41,086 nucleotides of DNA from Glycomyces buryatensis (GCF_004912275.1 NZ_STGY01000041.1:1-41086); one strand, 5' to 3'; counted from the stretch's first letter, positions 1-7,986 are shown. A program made the numbers and translations. The notes: generated by a model from the letters alone, not told the origin.

Positions 1-80
1 GGTCCCCTCCCGACCAGTTACACCGTTATCGGAATAGTCCCCCACGAAGTCCCGACACGGCCCGATGTCTCGGGAAGGTC

Positions 81-107
81 GGATCAGCTTCCCAGGGAAG
101 CTGATCC
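81..107 (-). terminator. Hairpin downstream of ribA
   Basis: A perfect inverted repeat with 13-base arms (81-93 and 95-107) around a single central base lies 57 bases past the ribA stop codon on the minus strand. No T-run follows on either strand, so it is a hairpin-type terminator candidate of the kind common in high-GC actinomycetes rather than a classical intrinsic terminator. Confidence 0.5.
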
Positions 108-163
108 AGCTCGTCCGGCGGCGCAACCTGATACGACTTCGTGACACTCGGATTCGGTTCTGA

Positions 164-796
164 TCATGCCGCGAATTCGGGAAGGGCGATGGTGTGGGCG
201 GTGTGGCGGACCTTGGCGCTCAGGTAGCGGGTGTTGCTGTGGGTGGCGAAGACGCCGGTGGGGACCGTGCGCGCCACGTCGACGCCGAGGTCCCGGAGCT
301 GACGGGCCTTGTCCGGGTTGTTGGTCAAGAGGTCGAAGGATCCGATGCCGAGGGCTTCGAGCATCTGGGCGGCGGCGGTGTAGTCGCGGCCGTCCTCGGG
401 CAGGCCGAGCGCGGTGTTGGCCTCGTAGGTGTCGAGGCCGTCGTCCTGAAGGGCGTAGGCGTCGAGCTTGTTGTACAGGCCGATGCCGCGGCCTTCCTGG
501 CGCAGGTAGAGCAGGACGCCGCCCTGGGAGGCGATGCGCTCGACGGCCTCGCGCAGTTGCGGGCCGCAGTCGCAGCGCGCCGAGCCGAAGACGTCGCCGG
601 TGAGGCACTCGGAGTGGAGGCGCACGAGCGGGGTGCCGGTGCGGCCGGGGTCGCCGAGGACGAGCGCCAGGTGTTCCGCGCCGTCGGCGAGACCCTTGAA
701 GGTGACGGCCTCGGCGGTGGTCTCGTAGCCGTCGACGAAGCTCAGGGGGATGGTGACGCGCGTGCGGATCGCGGCGGTCGCTGTTGCGAAGTCCAT
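164..796 (-). CDS. ribA: GTP cyclohydrolase II
   Basis: This enzyme opens GTP to 2,5-diamino-6-ribosylamino-4-pyrimidinone 5'-phosphate, the first step of riboflavin synthesis, in the cytoplasm. The 210-residue protein has the zinc-binding C-x10-C-x-C cysteines (C64, C75, C77), the LRQEGRGIGL loop near residues 98-107, and AYALQD with Tyr114. That Tyr matches E. coli Tyr105, which separates true GCH II from the Met-bearing actinobacterial paralogs with altered product (family knowledge). The frame is open 20 codons further upstream, but ATG at 796 has a GGGAG six bases before it, and the longer version would run into the operator at 838-851. It is a stand-alone GCH II, not the RibBA fusion found in many actinomycetes, and no other rib gene is in the window, so it may be a dedicated second copy. 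Transcription is divergent from the MarR gene at 908. Confidence 0.93.
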   Translation of the reverse strand: MDFATATAAIRTRVTIPLSFVDGYETTAEAVTFKGLADGAEHLALVLGDPGRTGTPLVRLHSECLTGDVFGSARCDCGPQLREAVERIASQGGVLLYLRQEGRGIGLYNKLDAYALQDDGLDTYEANTALGLPEDGRDYTAAAQMLEALGIGSFDLLTNNPDKARQLRDLGVDVARTVPTGVFATHSNTRYLSAKVRHTAHTIALPEFAA

Positions 797-837
797 GTCG
801 TCTCCCGTCTCATGCGGTCGGGTCGGAACCCGAGCCC

Positions 838-851
838 GTTCAAATTTGAAC
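838..851. promoter_or_regulatory. MarR-type operator, copy 1 (ribA side)
   Basis: A perfect 14-base palindrome, GTTCAAATTTGAAC, lies in the 111-base gap between ribA and the divergent marR-like gene. An identical copy starts 37 bases further on. Short AT-rich palindromes of this kind are typical targets of MarR dimers. The position, 42 bases before the ribA start codon, suggests control of ribA transcription. Confidence 0.75.
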
Positions 852-874
852 GGCATGGATTAAGCTACACTTGA

Positions 875-888
875 GTTCAAATTTGAAC
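875..888. promoter_or_regulatory. MarR-type operator, copy 2 (marR side)
   Basis: This is the second exact copy of GTTCAAATTTGAAC, 20 bases before the marR start codon and just upstream of its GGAGG ribosome binding site. Binding here would block marR itself, as expected for MarR autorepression. The spacing of the two centres (37 bases, about 3.5 turns) puts them on opposite faces of the helix. Confidence 0.75.
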
Positions 889-907
889 AAGATTGGAGGC
901 CGGAGGC

Positions 908-1387
908 ATGGGTCACACCAAATGGTTGACCGACGAGGAGATGCGGACGTGGATGGTGTTCATCCCCACGGCGACCCTGATCTCCCGCGAACTCGACCAG
1001 CAGCTGAAGGAGGACATGGGGCTCTCGCATCTCCAGTACGAGATCCTCATCCACCTCAATGCCGCCGAGCACGGCGCGATGCGCATGACCGAGCTCGCGG
1101 AGCGCCTGATCAACTCCAAGAGCGGACTGACCTACCAGATCGGGCAGATGGAGAAGTCCGGCCTGGTGAAGCGCCGCCCCTGCGAGTGGAGCAAGTCCGG
1201 CATCCTGGCCGAGATCACCGACGAGGGCCGCGCGACCCTCGAACGCGCCGCGCCCGGCCACGTCGAGAAGGTCCGCGAGATCCTCATCGACGTGCTCACC
1301 CCCGAGGAACGAGCGGTGATCACCGCGGGCCTCGGCCGCGTCCGCGACCGCCTCATCGAACGGAACCAGGGCGAAACCTGCTGGTAG
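908..1387 (+). CDS. MarR family transcriptional regulator
   Basis: A 159-residue winged-helix regulator of the MarR family. The region around residues 30-100 reads as the MarR core: a dimerisation helix, then LSHLQYEILIHL, the recognition part (MRMTELAERLINSKSGLTY) and a wing ending in the ARATL-like segment EGRATLERAAPGHV. ATG at 908 is preceded eight bases upstream by GGAGG (895-899); a TTG at 893 is possible but sits on that ribosome binding site. The gene is divergent from ribA and two identical palindromes lie between them, so it very probably represses itself and ribA. One cysteine (in RRPCEWSKSG, in the wing) could be a sensor residue, but the ligand cannot be told from sequence. Confidence 0.9.
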   Translation: MGHTKWLTDEEMRTWMVFIPTATLISRELDQQLKEDMGLSHLQYEILIHLNAAEHGAMRMTELAERLINSKSGLTYQIGQMEKSGLVKRRPCEWSKSGILAEITDEGRATLERAAPGHVEKVREILIDVLTPEERAVITAGLGRVRDRLIERNQGETCW

Positions 1388-1497
1388 AACCCGCTGGCTC
1401 GCTCAAGAACACCGGTGGGATACAGGCGGAATGGCGGCAGCAATACCCGGCCGTCCCGCCGCTGACGGTCAGAGCCGGTATCGATTACGGTCGCTCA

Positions 1498-1962
1498 ATG
1501 CAGACCTCGCACGAGCCGGCCGATTACCGATGTCCGTTCTGTGAACGCCTGGCCGGCAAGGCAGACGAGATCTCCACCCCTGCGGACATCGTGCGCCGCA
1601 CCGACGACGCGGCTGCCTTCATTTCGCCGCGGTGGTGGCCGAACAACCGCGGACATGTACTCGTCGTCCCGACCGCGCACCACGAGAACCTGTACTCCAT
1701 CCCCGCCGACGCCTATCGGGCCGTGGGAGACCTGGTGCGTGAGGTCGCCATCGCGATCCGCGAAACCTACGACTGCGACGGCGTCTCCACCCGACAGCAC
1801 AACGAACCCGCCAGCGACCAGGACGTCTGGCACCTGCACGTCCACGTGTTCCCCCGCTACGAAGGCGACGAGCTCTACAGGTCGCGACCTCGACCCGGCT
1901 GGGCCACTCCTGCCGAGCGCCAGGTCTACGCCAAGCGACTGCAGGCGTACTTCGCCCGGTAG
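1498..1962 (+). CDS. HIT family nucleotide hydrolase/transferase
   Basis: A 154-residue histidine-triad protein. The catalytic signature HLHVHVFPR is at residues 112-120 (His112, His114, His116), and a CPFC pair at residues 12-15 resembles the zinc-binding N-terminus of many HIT proteins. Family members hydrolyse or transfer nucleoside phosphoramidates, dinucleoside polyphosphates or adenylylated intermediates; the substrate here is not evident. The start is ATG 1498, with no strong ribosome binding site visible. It follows the marR gene after 110 bases on the same strand, and nothing ties the two functionally. It converges with the membrane protein ending at 2017. Confidence 0.88.
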   Translation: MQTSHEPADYRCPFCERLAGKADEISTPADIVRRTDDAAAFISPRWWPNNRGHVLVVPTAHHENLYSIPADAYRAVGDLVREVAIAIRETYDCDGVSTRQHNEPASDQDVWHLHVHVFPRYEGDELYRSRPRPGWATPAERQVYAKRLQAYFAR

Positions 1963-2016
1963 CGGCGTGCCGAGGGCTTCGGGAGGCAAAGCGTTCTAGC
2001 TGTTGAAGGCTTGAGT

Positions 2017-3171
2017 TCAGAAACCGTGGGTGTTGGGGAGGTCGAGGATGCCGAGGGTGTCGGCCAGCGCCGCGGCCACCGCGGCAAGAGCCACGAGGAT
2101 GAGAGCTGCGACGGAGATCCAGCCGGCGGGGTGGCCGAGATTGAGAGTCCATTGTGATCCCCCGGCGCGCTGATGGACGAAGAAGGCCGGGTCGTCGCGG
2201 TTGATGTAGACGAAGCCGCCGAGGTGCCAGTGGCGGTCGTCATCGCGCTGGACGAGGCCGGTGCGTTCCTCGGCTTCGGAGGGTTCGTCGGGCAGGCGGT
2301 GGCCGCCGGCGCCGATGCGGAGTTCGAAGCGGACGACGGCGGCCGCGGCGGCGAGGATCGGGGTGGCGATCGCGATCGTGCCGAGAGGCGAAGCGGGCAG
2401 GATCTCCCACAGCCGCAGGGCGATTCCGGCGAGGGTGAGGTTGGCGCAGGCTGCGGTGAGGAATCCGAGGTTGGCGAGGCCCCGCAGGTAGGTGCGGTAG
2501 CGGCGGGCGGTGGCGGCGGGCTTGGCCGCGTCGATTTCGGGGCGGGCGCGGAGGATCGCCGCGAGGACGAGGGCGGTCCCGAGGGTGACCGCCGCTTGGG
2601 CGATGACGGGATTGGCGGCGAACCAGAAGCCGGTGGGTACGCGGGGGCCGCCGTCGAGGTCGAGCCCTTCGAGTCCGGGCAGGGTGGCCGGGAGGGTGTC
2701 GGATCGGACCACGCCGACGATGATCGTGGCCGTCAGAATCGCGGCGGCCGGAATCAGTCCGCGCCAGTTCACGCGGAGGGGGTCGGTGCGGAAGCTGAGG
2801 TCAGCGGTGACGCCTTGCCGGGCGCCGCCGTACCAGTCGCCCGCCTGTTTGGCCACCCTGATCTGGCGGCCCGCGAACGAGTAGGCGGCGAAGTCGGCGA
2901 GCACCAGGCCCGTGACCCCCAGCGAGATCACCGTGCGCGGGTCGGTCCGGAGCGATAGTGGGATCGATGCCGCCGCGGCGACCAGCCCGAACACGATGAC
3001 GTTGCGTGCGAAGGTTTTTCGAGTCCGGCCGATGGGGGCTTCACCGATTCGGTCGGCGGGGACCTGGACTCCGAAGGGGAATGTTGGGCGGGACAGGTAC
3101 GGGAGGGACCACCAGATGGCGGTGACCATGCCGAACATCGCCGGCAGCAGGGTGAGCGAGGTGAGGTTCAC
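2017..3171 (-). CDS. DUF1648/DUF5808-like integral membrane protein
   Basis: A 384-residue protein with several hydrophobic segments (start, about 60-110, 140-160, 200-220, 240-290, 350-375). Near the C-terminus it has the block DDDRHWHLGGFVYINRDDP followed by FFVHQR and WTLNLGHP, a pattern I associate with the DUF5808 tail of DUF1648/SdpI-like membrane proteins in Gram-positive bacteria. Such proteins are often encoded with YtrA-type GntR regulators, and here the start codon overlaps the stop of the GntR gene by four bases, so the two are translationally coupled. Role inferred only: envelope stress or immunity-like function. No catalytic motif is visible. Confidence 0.75.
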   Translation of the reverse strand: MNLTSLTLLPAMFGMVTAIWWSLPYLSRPTFPFGVQVPADRIGEAPIGRTRKTFARNVIVFGLVAAAASIPLSLRTDPRTVISLGVTGLVLADFAAYSFAGRQIRVAKQAGDWYGGARQGVTADLSFRTDPLRVNWRGLIPAAAILTATIIVGVVRSDTLPATLPGLEGLDLDGGPRVPTGFWFAANPVIAQAAVTLGTALVLAAILRARPEIDAAKPAATARRYRTYLRGLANLGFLTAACANLTLAGIALRLWEILPASPLGTIAIATPILAAAAAVVRFELRIGAGGHRLPDEPSEAEERTGLVQRDDDRHWHLGGFVYINRDDPAFFVHQRAGGSQWTLNLGHPAGWISVAALILVALAAVAAALADTLGILDLPNTHGF

Positions 3172-3575
3172 GGCGTCTTCCTTTCCGTGGCGTCGGTGGT
3201 GAAGGAGTCCAGGACGCGGGCGGTCCGGGCGAGGACCTCTTCCGCATCGAGCCCGTGTGCGACGGCTTCGGCGAGGAGGATGCGGAGGCGTTCCTCCCAG
3301 GCCTCGGCGACGCCGGTGTCGGGCGGGCCGGTGGTGGGGTCGCGGCGGACCACCGCGCCGCTCTTGCGGTTGACGCGGATGAATCCTTCGCGTCGCAGCA
3401 GGTCGTAGGCCTTGTTGACGGTGTGGAAGTTGATGGCGAGGTCCGCGCCAAGCTGCCGGGTGGACGGCAGCGGGGTCTCGGCGGGAAGTGCGCCGGTGGC
3501 GATCGCCATGACGATCTGGTCCCGGATCTGCTGGTAGATCGGGACCTCGCTGTCAACGTCAAGCGTCAGTTGCAT
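3168..3575 (-). CDS. GntR family regulator, YtrA-type
   Basis: A short 135-residue GntR protein. The N-terminal winged helix carries PIYQQIRDQIVMAIATG, LPSTRQLGADLAINFHTVNKAY and LRREGFIRVNRKSGAVV, which is a classical GntR fold. Only about 55 residues follow, too few for an effector-binding domain, as in the YtrA subfamily. Those regulators sit beside ABC exporters and respond to envelope stress or antibiotics. The start is ATG 3575; a perfect inverted repeat at 3590-3612 lies directly upstream, between this gene and the divergent ABC operon. Its stop overlaps the next gene's start (ATGA, 3168-3171). It probably represses both directions. Confidence 0.92.
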   Translation of the reverse strand: MQLTLDVDSEVPIYQQIRDQIVMAIATGALPAETPLPSTRQLGADLAINFHTVNKAYDLLRREGFIRVNRKSGAVVRRDPTTGPPDTGVAEAWEERLRILLAEAVAHGLDAEEVLARTARVLDSFTTDATERKTP

Positions 3576-3589
3576 GACCAGAACTATAT

Positions 3590-3612
3590 CTGTTATACAT
3601 GAGCTATAACAG
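3590..3612. promoter_or_regulatory. Shared operator for GntR and ABC operon
   Basis: Perfect 8-base arms, CTGTTATA (3590-3597) and TATAACAG (3605-3612), are separated by 7 bases in an otherwise GC-rich region. The site starts 15 bases before the gntR start codon and 36 bases before the ABC ATPase start, so bound repressor could block both promoters. The AT-rich arms may also contain -10 elements. Length and spacing agree with known YtrA-type operators. Confidence 0.8.
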
Positions 3613-3647
3613 CTAGATGTGCCATCCAGATGAACTGGAGTACCCGA

Positions 3648-4361
3648 ATGCACCCTCCCCACCGCCTCGAAATCCGCGGCCTCACCAAGCGGTTCGGCCC
3701 CGTCGCCGCCGTCACGGACGTCGGCTTCGCCGTCGAACCGGGACGCGTCACGGGCTTCCTGGGCCCCAACGGCTCCGGCAAGACCACCACCCTGCGAATG
3801 CTTCTGGGCCTGGTCGAACCCGACGCCGGGACCGCCCTCGTGAACGGCCTCCGCTACCGCGAACTGCCCGACCCGGCCCGCACCGTCGGCGCCGCCTTGG
3901 AGGCCAACAACTTCCATCCGGGCCAGACCGGCCGCGACCACCTGCGCATCTACGCGGCCATGATCGGCAGCCCGGACTCTCGCGTCGACGAAGTCCTGTC
4001 CCTGACCGGGATCTGGGACGCCGCACACCGCAAGACCGGCGGCTACTCCACCGGGATGCGCCAGCGCCTCAACCTCGCCACCGCGATGCTCGGCGAACCG
4101 CCCGTGCTCGTCCTCGACGAACCCACCAACGGACTCGACCCCGAAGGGATCGCCTGGCTGCGCCGGTTCCTGAAAGAAGCGGCCGCCGAAGGGCGGACGG
4201 TCCTGGTCGCCAGCCACGTCCTCTCCGAAGCCGCACAGCTCGTCGACGACGTGCTGGTCATGCATCGCGGCCGCCTCCTCGCCGCCGCTCCGCTCACCGA
4301 ACTCGCCGCCGGCACCACCCTCGAAGACGCCTTCCTGAACCTGACCGGAGCCCTCGCATGA
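3648..4361 (+). CDS. ABC transporter ATP-binding protein
   Basis: A 237-residue ABC ATPase of the CcmA/antibiotic exporter type. Walker A is GPNGSGKTT near residue 40; the signature is shortened to YSTGMRQRL, a form common in this group; Walker B is VLVLDEPTNGLD; the H-loop is in VASHVLS. ATG 3648 has a GGAG seven bases upstream, and an earlier ATG at 3630 lacks this. The stop overlaps the permease start by four bases, so the two form one complex. It is divergent from the GntR gene and shares its operator. The substrate is unknown; by family context a lipid, peptide or drug. Confidence 0.93.
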   Translation: MHPPHRLEIRGLTKRFGPVAAVTDVGFAVEPGRVTGFLGPNGSGKTTTLRMLLGLVEPDAGTALVNGLRYRELPDPARTVGAALEANNFHPGQTGRDHLRIYAAMIGSPDSRVDEVLSLTGIWDAAHRKTGGYSTGMRQRLNLATAMLGEPPVLVLDEPTNGLDPEGIAWLRRFLKEAAAEGRTVLVASHVLSEAAQLVDDVLVMHRGRLLAAAPLTELAAGTTLEDAFLNLTGALA

Positions 4362-5167
4362 ACCGCCTCACCAGTACTCATTTGATCCATGCCGAACTGC
4401 GCCGCCTCCTCGCGACCTCCCTGTGGAAATGGGGCCCGCTCGCCGCGGTCTTCTCCGGTGGCGCGCTGACGATCCTGTGCGTCCTGGTCGGCCCCGAGAA
4501 CTTCGATCCGCCCATGCCCGGCGTCGACACCGCCGCCGGAGTCCGGCTCGTCCTCAGCATGATCGGCCTGACCGTCCTGGCCCCGGCGCTGTTCGGGGCG
4601 CTGGCCGTGACCTCTGAATACCGGCACCGCACCATCGCCTACACGTTCCTGTTCGCGCCCAAGCGACACCGGATCCTCGGGGCCAAGCTCGCGGCCTACG
4701 GGATCGCCGGCCTGGTCTACGGGCTGATCGTCGCCTTGTCGGCGGCCGCCGCGCTCTACGGCGGCGCGGCCGCGAGGGGCATCGAGATCGGGGCCTCGCC
4801 GGGAGCCGTGGCGGGCATCCTGGCGGGCCTCGCCGCCGCGATGACCGTCTACACCGTCATCGGGGTCGGCCTGGGCGCGCTGATCCAGAACCAGACCGCG
4901 ACGCTGATCGCGCTCGGCGCGTATTTGTACATGGTGGAGCACACGCTCGCGATCATCCCCGGCTTCAACCTGGTCTACCCGTTCCTGCCCGGCGGAGCGA
5001 CCGCCGCGCTCACCGAGTCCAGCCTCATGAGCGAGGCCGCGGTGGAGGTCACCGGGTCGGCCACTCCCCTGCTGCCGCCGCTGATCGGCGCGGCAGTGCT
5101 GCTCGCCTACGCGCTGTTCGCCTCGGCCGCAGCCGTACTCGCCCCAATGCGACGCGACGTCGCCTGA
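4358..5167 (+). CDS. ABC-2 type transporter permease
   Basis: A 269-residue membrane protein with about six hydrophobic segments (residues 27-48, 68-88, 105-130, 147-172, 180-200, 240-262). The layout, with SEYRHRTIAYTFLF after the second segment, is typical of ABC-2/YfiS-like permeases that pair with stand-alone ATPases. It overlaps the ATPase gene by ATGA and is the membrane half of that exporter. The following small gene starts 38 bases later and may be co-transcribed. Expression is expected to depend on the GntR operator at 3590-3612. Confidence 0.88.
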   Translation: MNRLTSTHLIHAELRRLLATSLWKWGPLAAVFSGGALTILCVLVGPENFDPPMPGVDTAAGVRLVLSMIGLTVLAPALFGALAVTSEYRHRTIAYTFLFAPKRHRILGAKLAAYGIAGLVYGLIVALSAAAALYGGAAARGIEIGASPGAVAGILAGLAAAMTVYTVIGVGLGALIQNQTATLIALGAYLYMVEHTLAIIPGFNLVYPFLPGGATAALTESSLMSEAAVEVTGSATPLLPPLIGAAVLLAYALFASAAAVLAPMRRDVA

Positions 5168-5205
5168 ACCCGAGTGCTGAACCCCAGCACCGAAAGGAAC
5201 CGTCC

Positions 5206-5565
5206 ATGGCACAGATCCACGCCACCGACACCCACCTGACGATCCGACTCACCGGCGCGCGCCGCGCCTTCGGGCGCCGGCGCCCCCTGACCGTCCCGTG
5301 GCCGCACGTCACCGGCGCCCGGGTCGACCCGCAGTTCGCGAGGGCCTTCCCCGGGATGCGCTGGGGCGTGTCCAGCTATATTCCCGGCGTCATCAGGCTG
5401 GGTTCGTTCCGCAGCGGCGGAAATCTCGACTTCTGGGACGTCGCCGACCCGGAGCGGGCGGTCGTCGTCACGCTCGCCGGCGAGAAGTACGACCGGCTCT
5501 GCTTCGAAGTGGACGACCCGATGGCCGCCCTCGCCGAGATCCGCGGCCGCATCGACCGGTCCTGA
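5206..5565 (+). CDS. Small protein of unknown function, PH-like
   Basis: A 119-residue soluble protein. The pattern (HLTIRLTG, a basic GARRAFGRRRPLTVPWPHVTGARV segment split by a turn, GVIRLGSFRSGGNLDFWDV, VVVTLAGEKYDRLCFEVDDP) reads as alternating beta strands with a C-terminal helix. This resembles bacterial PH-like domains, but I do not recognise a named family and assign no function. ATG 5206 has AAGGA seven bases upstream. It follows the permease by 38 bases and is probably the third gene of the GntR-controlled operon. Confidence 0.72.
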   Translation: MAQIHATDTHLTIRLTGARRAFGRRRPLTVPWPHVTGARVDPQFARAFPGMRWGVSSYIPGVIRLGSFRSGGNLDFWDVADPERAVVVTLAGEKYDRLCFEVDDPMAALAEIRGRIDRS

Positions 5566-5638
5566 ACCGAACCACGCGAACGCGCGCCTCGATCGGGCGC
5601 ACCGGGAATAACGCCGCGAGGCGAGGGGTTGAACCGGG

Positions 5639-5666
5639 TTGCCAACATACCCCATGGGGGTATATG
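5639..5666 (+). promoter_or_regulatory. Promoter of copper ATPase with nested CsoR-like operator
   Basis: A possible -35 TTGCCA (5639-5644) and -10 TATATG (5661-5666) are 16 bases apart. Between and overlapping them is a perfect inverted repeat, ATACCCC (5647-5653), a 3-base centre, and GGGGTAT (5657-5663). G-tract/C-tract repeats flanked by TA-rich ends are the hallmark of CsoR copper-sensor sites, and their position inside the promoter fits repression relieved by Cu(I). The next gene is a copper-type P1B ATPase, which supports the reading. No csoR gene is in the window. Confidence 0.75.
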
Positions 5667-5703
5667 GTCTCCGTGACGAGCAACGATATGGAAGGAGCCT
5701 CCA

Positions 5704-7866
5704 GTGAGCAGTCACCACGCCCACGGCGACGATGCGAGGCACCACGAACACCACCACGACCACGGCGATGCCCCCGCCGTTGGCCACGCTGATCACGACG
5801 AGCACGCCGGACACCGCGAACCCTCCGGGCACGGCGGACATGCCGAGCACAACGGCCATGGCGGCCATGACAAGCACGCCGGCCACGACCCGGAGATGTT
5901 CCGCCGCAAGTTCTGGCTCAGCCTGATCCTGACGATCCCGCTGGTGATCACCAGCCACATGATCATGGACTGGTTCGGGTACACACTGGACTTCCCGGGC
6001 ATGGAACTCGTCGGTCCCGTCCTCGGCTCCGCGGTGTTCTTCTACGGAGGCTGGCCGTTCCTCGCCGGCGGCGTTCGCGAGATCCAGGGCCGCGCCCCGG
6101 GCATGATGCTCCTGATCGCCACCGCGATCACCGTCGCCTACGTCGCCTCCCTCGCGACCAGCTTCGACCTGCTCGACCTCGAGTTCTGGTGGGAACTCGG
6201 CGCGCTGGTATCGATCATGCTGCTCGGCCACTGGCAGGAGATGAAGGCCATCGGCCAGGCCCAGGGGGCGCTCGCCGCACTCGCGGCGCTCCTGCCCGAC
6301 GAGGCCGAACGCGTCACCGGCGACGGCTCGACCGAGACCGTCCCCGCCGGCGAACTGGCCGTCGGCGACGTGGTGCTGGTCCGCTCCGGCGCCCGCGTCC
6401 CGGCCGACGGTGAGATCACCGACGGCGCAGCCGAGATGGACGAATCCATGATCACCGGCGAGTCGCGGCCCGTGCCGAGGGACGAGGGCGACCGGGTCGT
6501 GGCCGGCACCGTCGCCACCGACTCGGCGATCCGGGTGCGCGTCGACGCGATAGGCGACGACACCGCCCTGGCGGGCATCCAGCGCCTCGTCTCCCAGGCG
6601 CAGGAATCCCGAGGAAGAGGCCAGGTCCTGGCCGACCGGTTCGCGGCCCTGCTCTTCTACGTGGCCATGGCCTCCGGCGTCATCACCTTCGTGGTCTGGT
6701 CGCTCCTCGGTGACCTCACCTCGGGCGTGGTCCGCACCGTGACGGTCCTGGTCATCGCCTGCCCCCACGCGCTCGGCCTGGCCATCCCGCTGGTCATCTC
6801 GATCACCACGGCGGTCTCGGCCAAGGCGGGCATCCTGGTCAAGGACCGCCTCGCCATCGAGCGCATGCGCACCGTCGACGCCGTCCTGTTCGACAAGACC
6901 GGGACCCTGACCAAGGGCGAGCACACCGTCGCCGGCATCGCCGGAGCCGAGGGCACCGACTCGGACGAGGTGCTGCACCTGGCCGCGGCGGTCGAATCGG
7001 ACTCCGAGCACCCGCTGGCCCGCGCCATCGTGACCTACCACGGCCACGAGCACGGCGAAGGCGCGCACGCCTCCGACTTCCGTTCCCGCACCGGGAAAGG
7101 CGTCGAGGCCACCGTCGACGGCCGTCGCTACGCGGTGGGCGGTCCGGCCCTGCTGCGCGAACTCGACATCGAGGCCCCGAGCGAATTGGAGAGCGATATC
7201 GACACCTGGTCGGGGCGCGGCGCGACCGTGCTCCACCTCATCGCCCTCGGCGATGAGACCAAGGTGCTCGGCGCGATCGCACTCGAGGACGAGGTGCGTC
7301 CCGAGGCGAAGCAGGCCATCGCCGACCTGCGGGCCCAAGGCGTCCAGAAGATCGCGATGATCACCGGAGACGCCCGCGCCGTCGCGGAAGCCGTCGCCGC
7401 CGACCTCGGCTTCGTCGAAGGCCGCGACGAGGTCTTCGCGGAAGTGCTGCCCGCCGACAAGGACCAGGCGGTGATCGGCCTCCAGCAGCGCGGACTGCGC
7501 GTCGCCATGGTCGGGGACGGCGTCAACGATGCGCCCGCGCTGGCGCGAGCCGATGTCGGGATTGCGATCGGTGCGGGCACCGACGTGGCGATCGAGTCCG
7601 CCGGGGTGGTCCTGGCCTCCTCCGACCCGCGCGGCGTCGGGGGCGTGCGGCGGCTGTCAAAGGCCAGCTACCGCAAGATGATCGAGAACCTCGGCTGGGC
7701 CGCGGGCTACAACATCGTCGCGATCCCGCTCGCGGCCGGCGTCCTGGCCGGGGTCGGAATCACGCTGAGTCCGGCGGTCGGCGCCGTGCTGATGTCGGCC
7801 TCCACGATCGTAGTCGCCCTCAACGCCCAGCTGTTGCGCCGGGTCAAGCTGACGCCCGAGTCCTAA
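5704..7866 (+). CDS. copB: Copper-type P1B ATPase (CopB-like)
   Basis: A 720-residue heavy-metal-transporting P-type ATPase. The first ~62 residues hold about 20 histidines and no CxxC heavy-metal domain. The intramembrane motif is CPH (Cys353), as in CopB/P1B-3 pumps, rather than CPC. The phosphorylation motif DKTGT starts at Asp397, TGES is in the actuator domain, and the hinge GDGVNDAP is near residue 604. These are family marks of pumps that export Cu(I), Cu(II) or Ag(I) across the plasma membrane. The start is GTG 5704, six bases after GAAGGAG. A CsoR-like operator lies in its promoter. No copper chaperone or regulator gene is adjacent, which is unusual since csoR and copZ often neighbour such genes. 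Confidence 0.93.
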   Translation: MSSHHAHGDDARHHEHHHDHGDAPAVGHADHDEHAGHREPSGHGGHAEHNGHGGHDKHAGHDPEMFRRKFWLSLILTIPLVITSHMIMDWFGYTLDFPGMELVGPVLGSAVFFYGGWPFLAGGVREIQGRAPGMMLLIATAITVAYVASLATSFDLLDLEFWWELGALVSIMLLGHWQEMKAIGQAQGALAALAALLPDEAERVTGDGSTETVPAGELAVGDVVLVRSGARVPADGEITDGAAEMDESMITGESRPVPRDEGDRVVAGTVATDSAIRVRVDAIGDDTALAGIQRLVSQAQESRGRGQVLADRFAALLFYVAMASGVITFVVWSLLGDLTSGVVRTVTVLVIACPHALGLAIPLVISITTAVSAKAGILVKDRLAIERMRTVDAVLFDKTGTLTKGEHTVAGIAGAEGTDSDEVLHLAAAVESDSEHPLARAIVTYHGHEHGEGAHASDFRSRTGKGVEATVDGRRYAVGGPALLRELDIEAPSELESDIDTWSGRGATVLHLIALGDETKVLGAIALEDEVRPEAKQAIADLRAQGVQKIAMITGDARAVAEAVAADLGFVEGRDEVFAEVLPADKDQAVIGLQQRGLRVAMVGDGVNDAPALARADVGIAIGAGTDVAIESAGVVLASSDPRGVGGVRRLSKASYRKMIENLGWAAGYNIVAIPLAAGVLAGVGITLSPAVGAVLMSASTIVVALNAQLLRRVKLTPES

Positions 7867-7875
7867 ATGGAAATG

Positions 7876-7904
7876 GGGCCGCAGACCGTGAAGGTCTGCG
7901 GCCC
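7876..7904 (+). terminator. Terminator after copper ATPase
   Basis: A perfect 12-base stem (7876-7887 with 7893-7904) closes a GTGAA loop, 10 bases after the stop codon. It is followed only by TTACC, so there is no real U-tract, but position and stem strength make termination likely. Confidence 0.8.
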
Positions 7905-7986
7905 TTACCACGCCTGTCGGTCCGTCCTCCCGACACGTCAGTGCTACAACAGCTCCACGACAGCGGGCCCGGCGAAGCTCTACGAC

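Noticed and set aside
1-163. A further gene or promoter at the left edge
   Set aside because: Apart from the hairpin at 81-107 I see no coding bias and no convincing promoter elements.
5107-7338. A long minus-strand open frame of 743 codons under the copper ATPase gene
   Set aside because: It is antisense to a protein with all P-type ATPase motifs, has biased composition (Gly/Asp/Arg/Val-rich without domains) and no ribosome binding site. High-GC genomes give such frames by chance.
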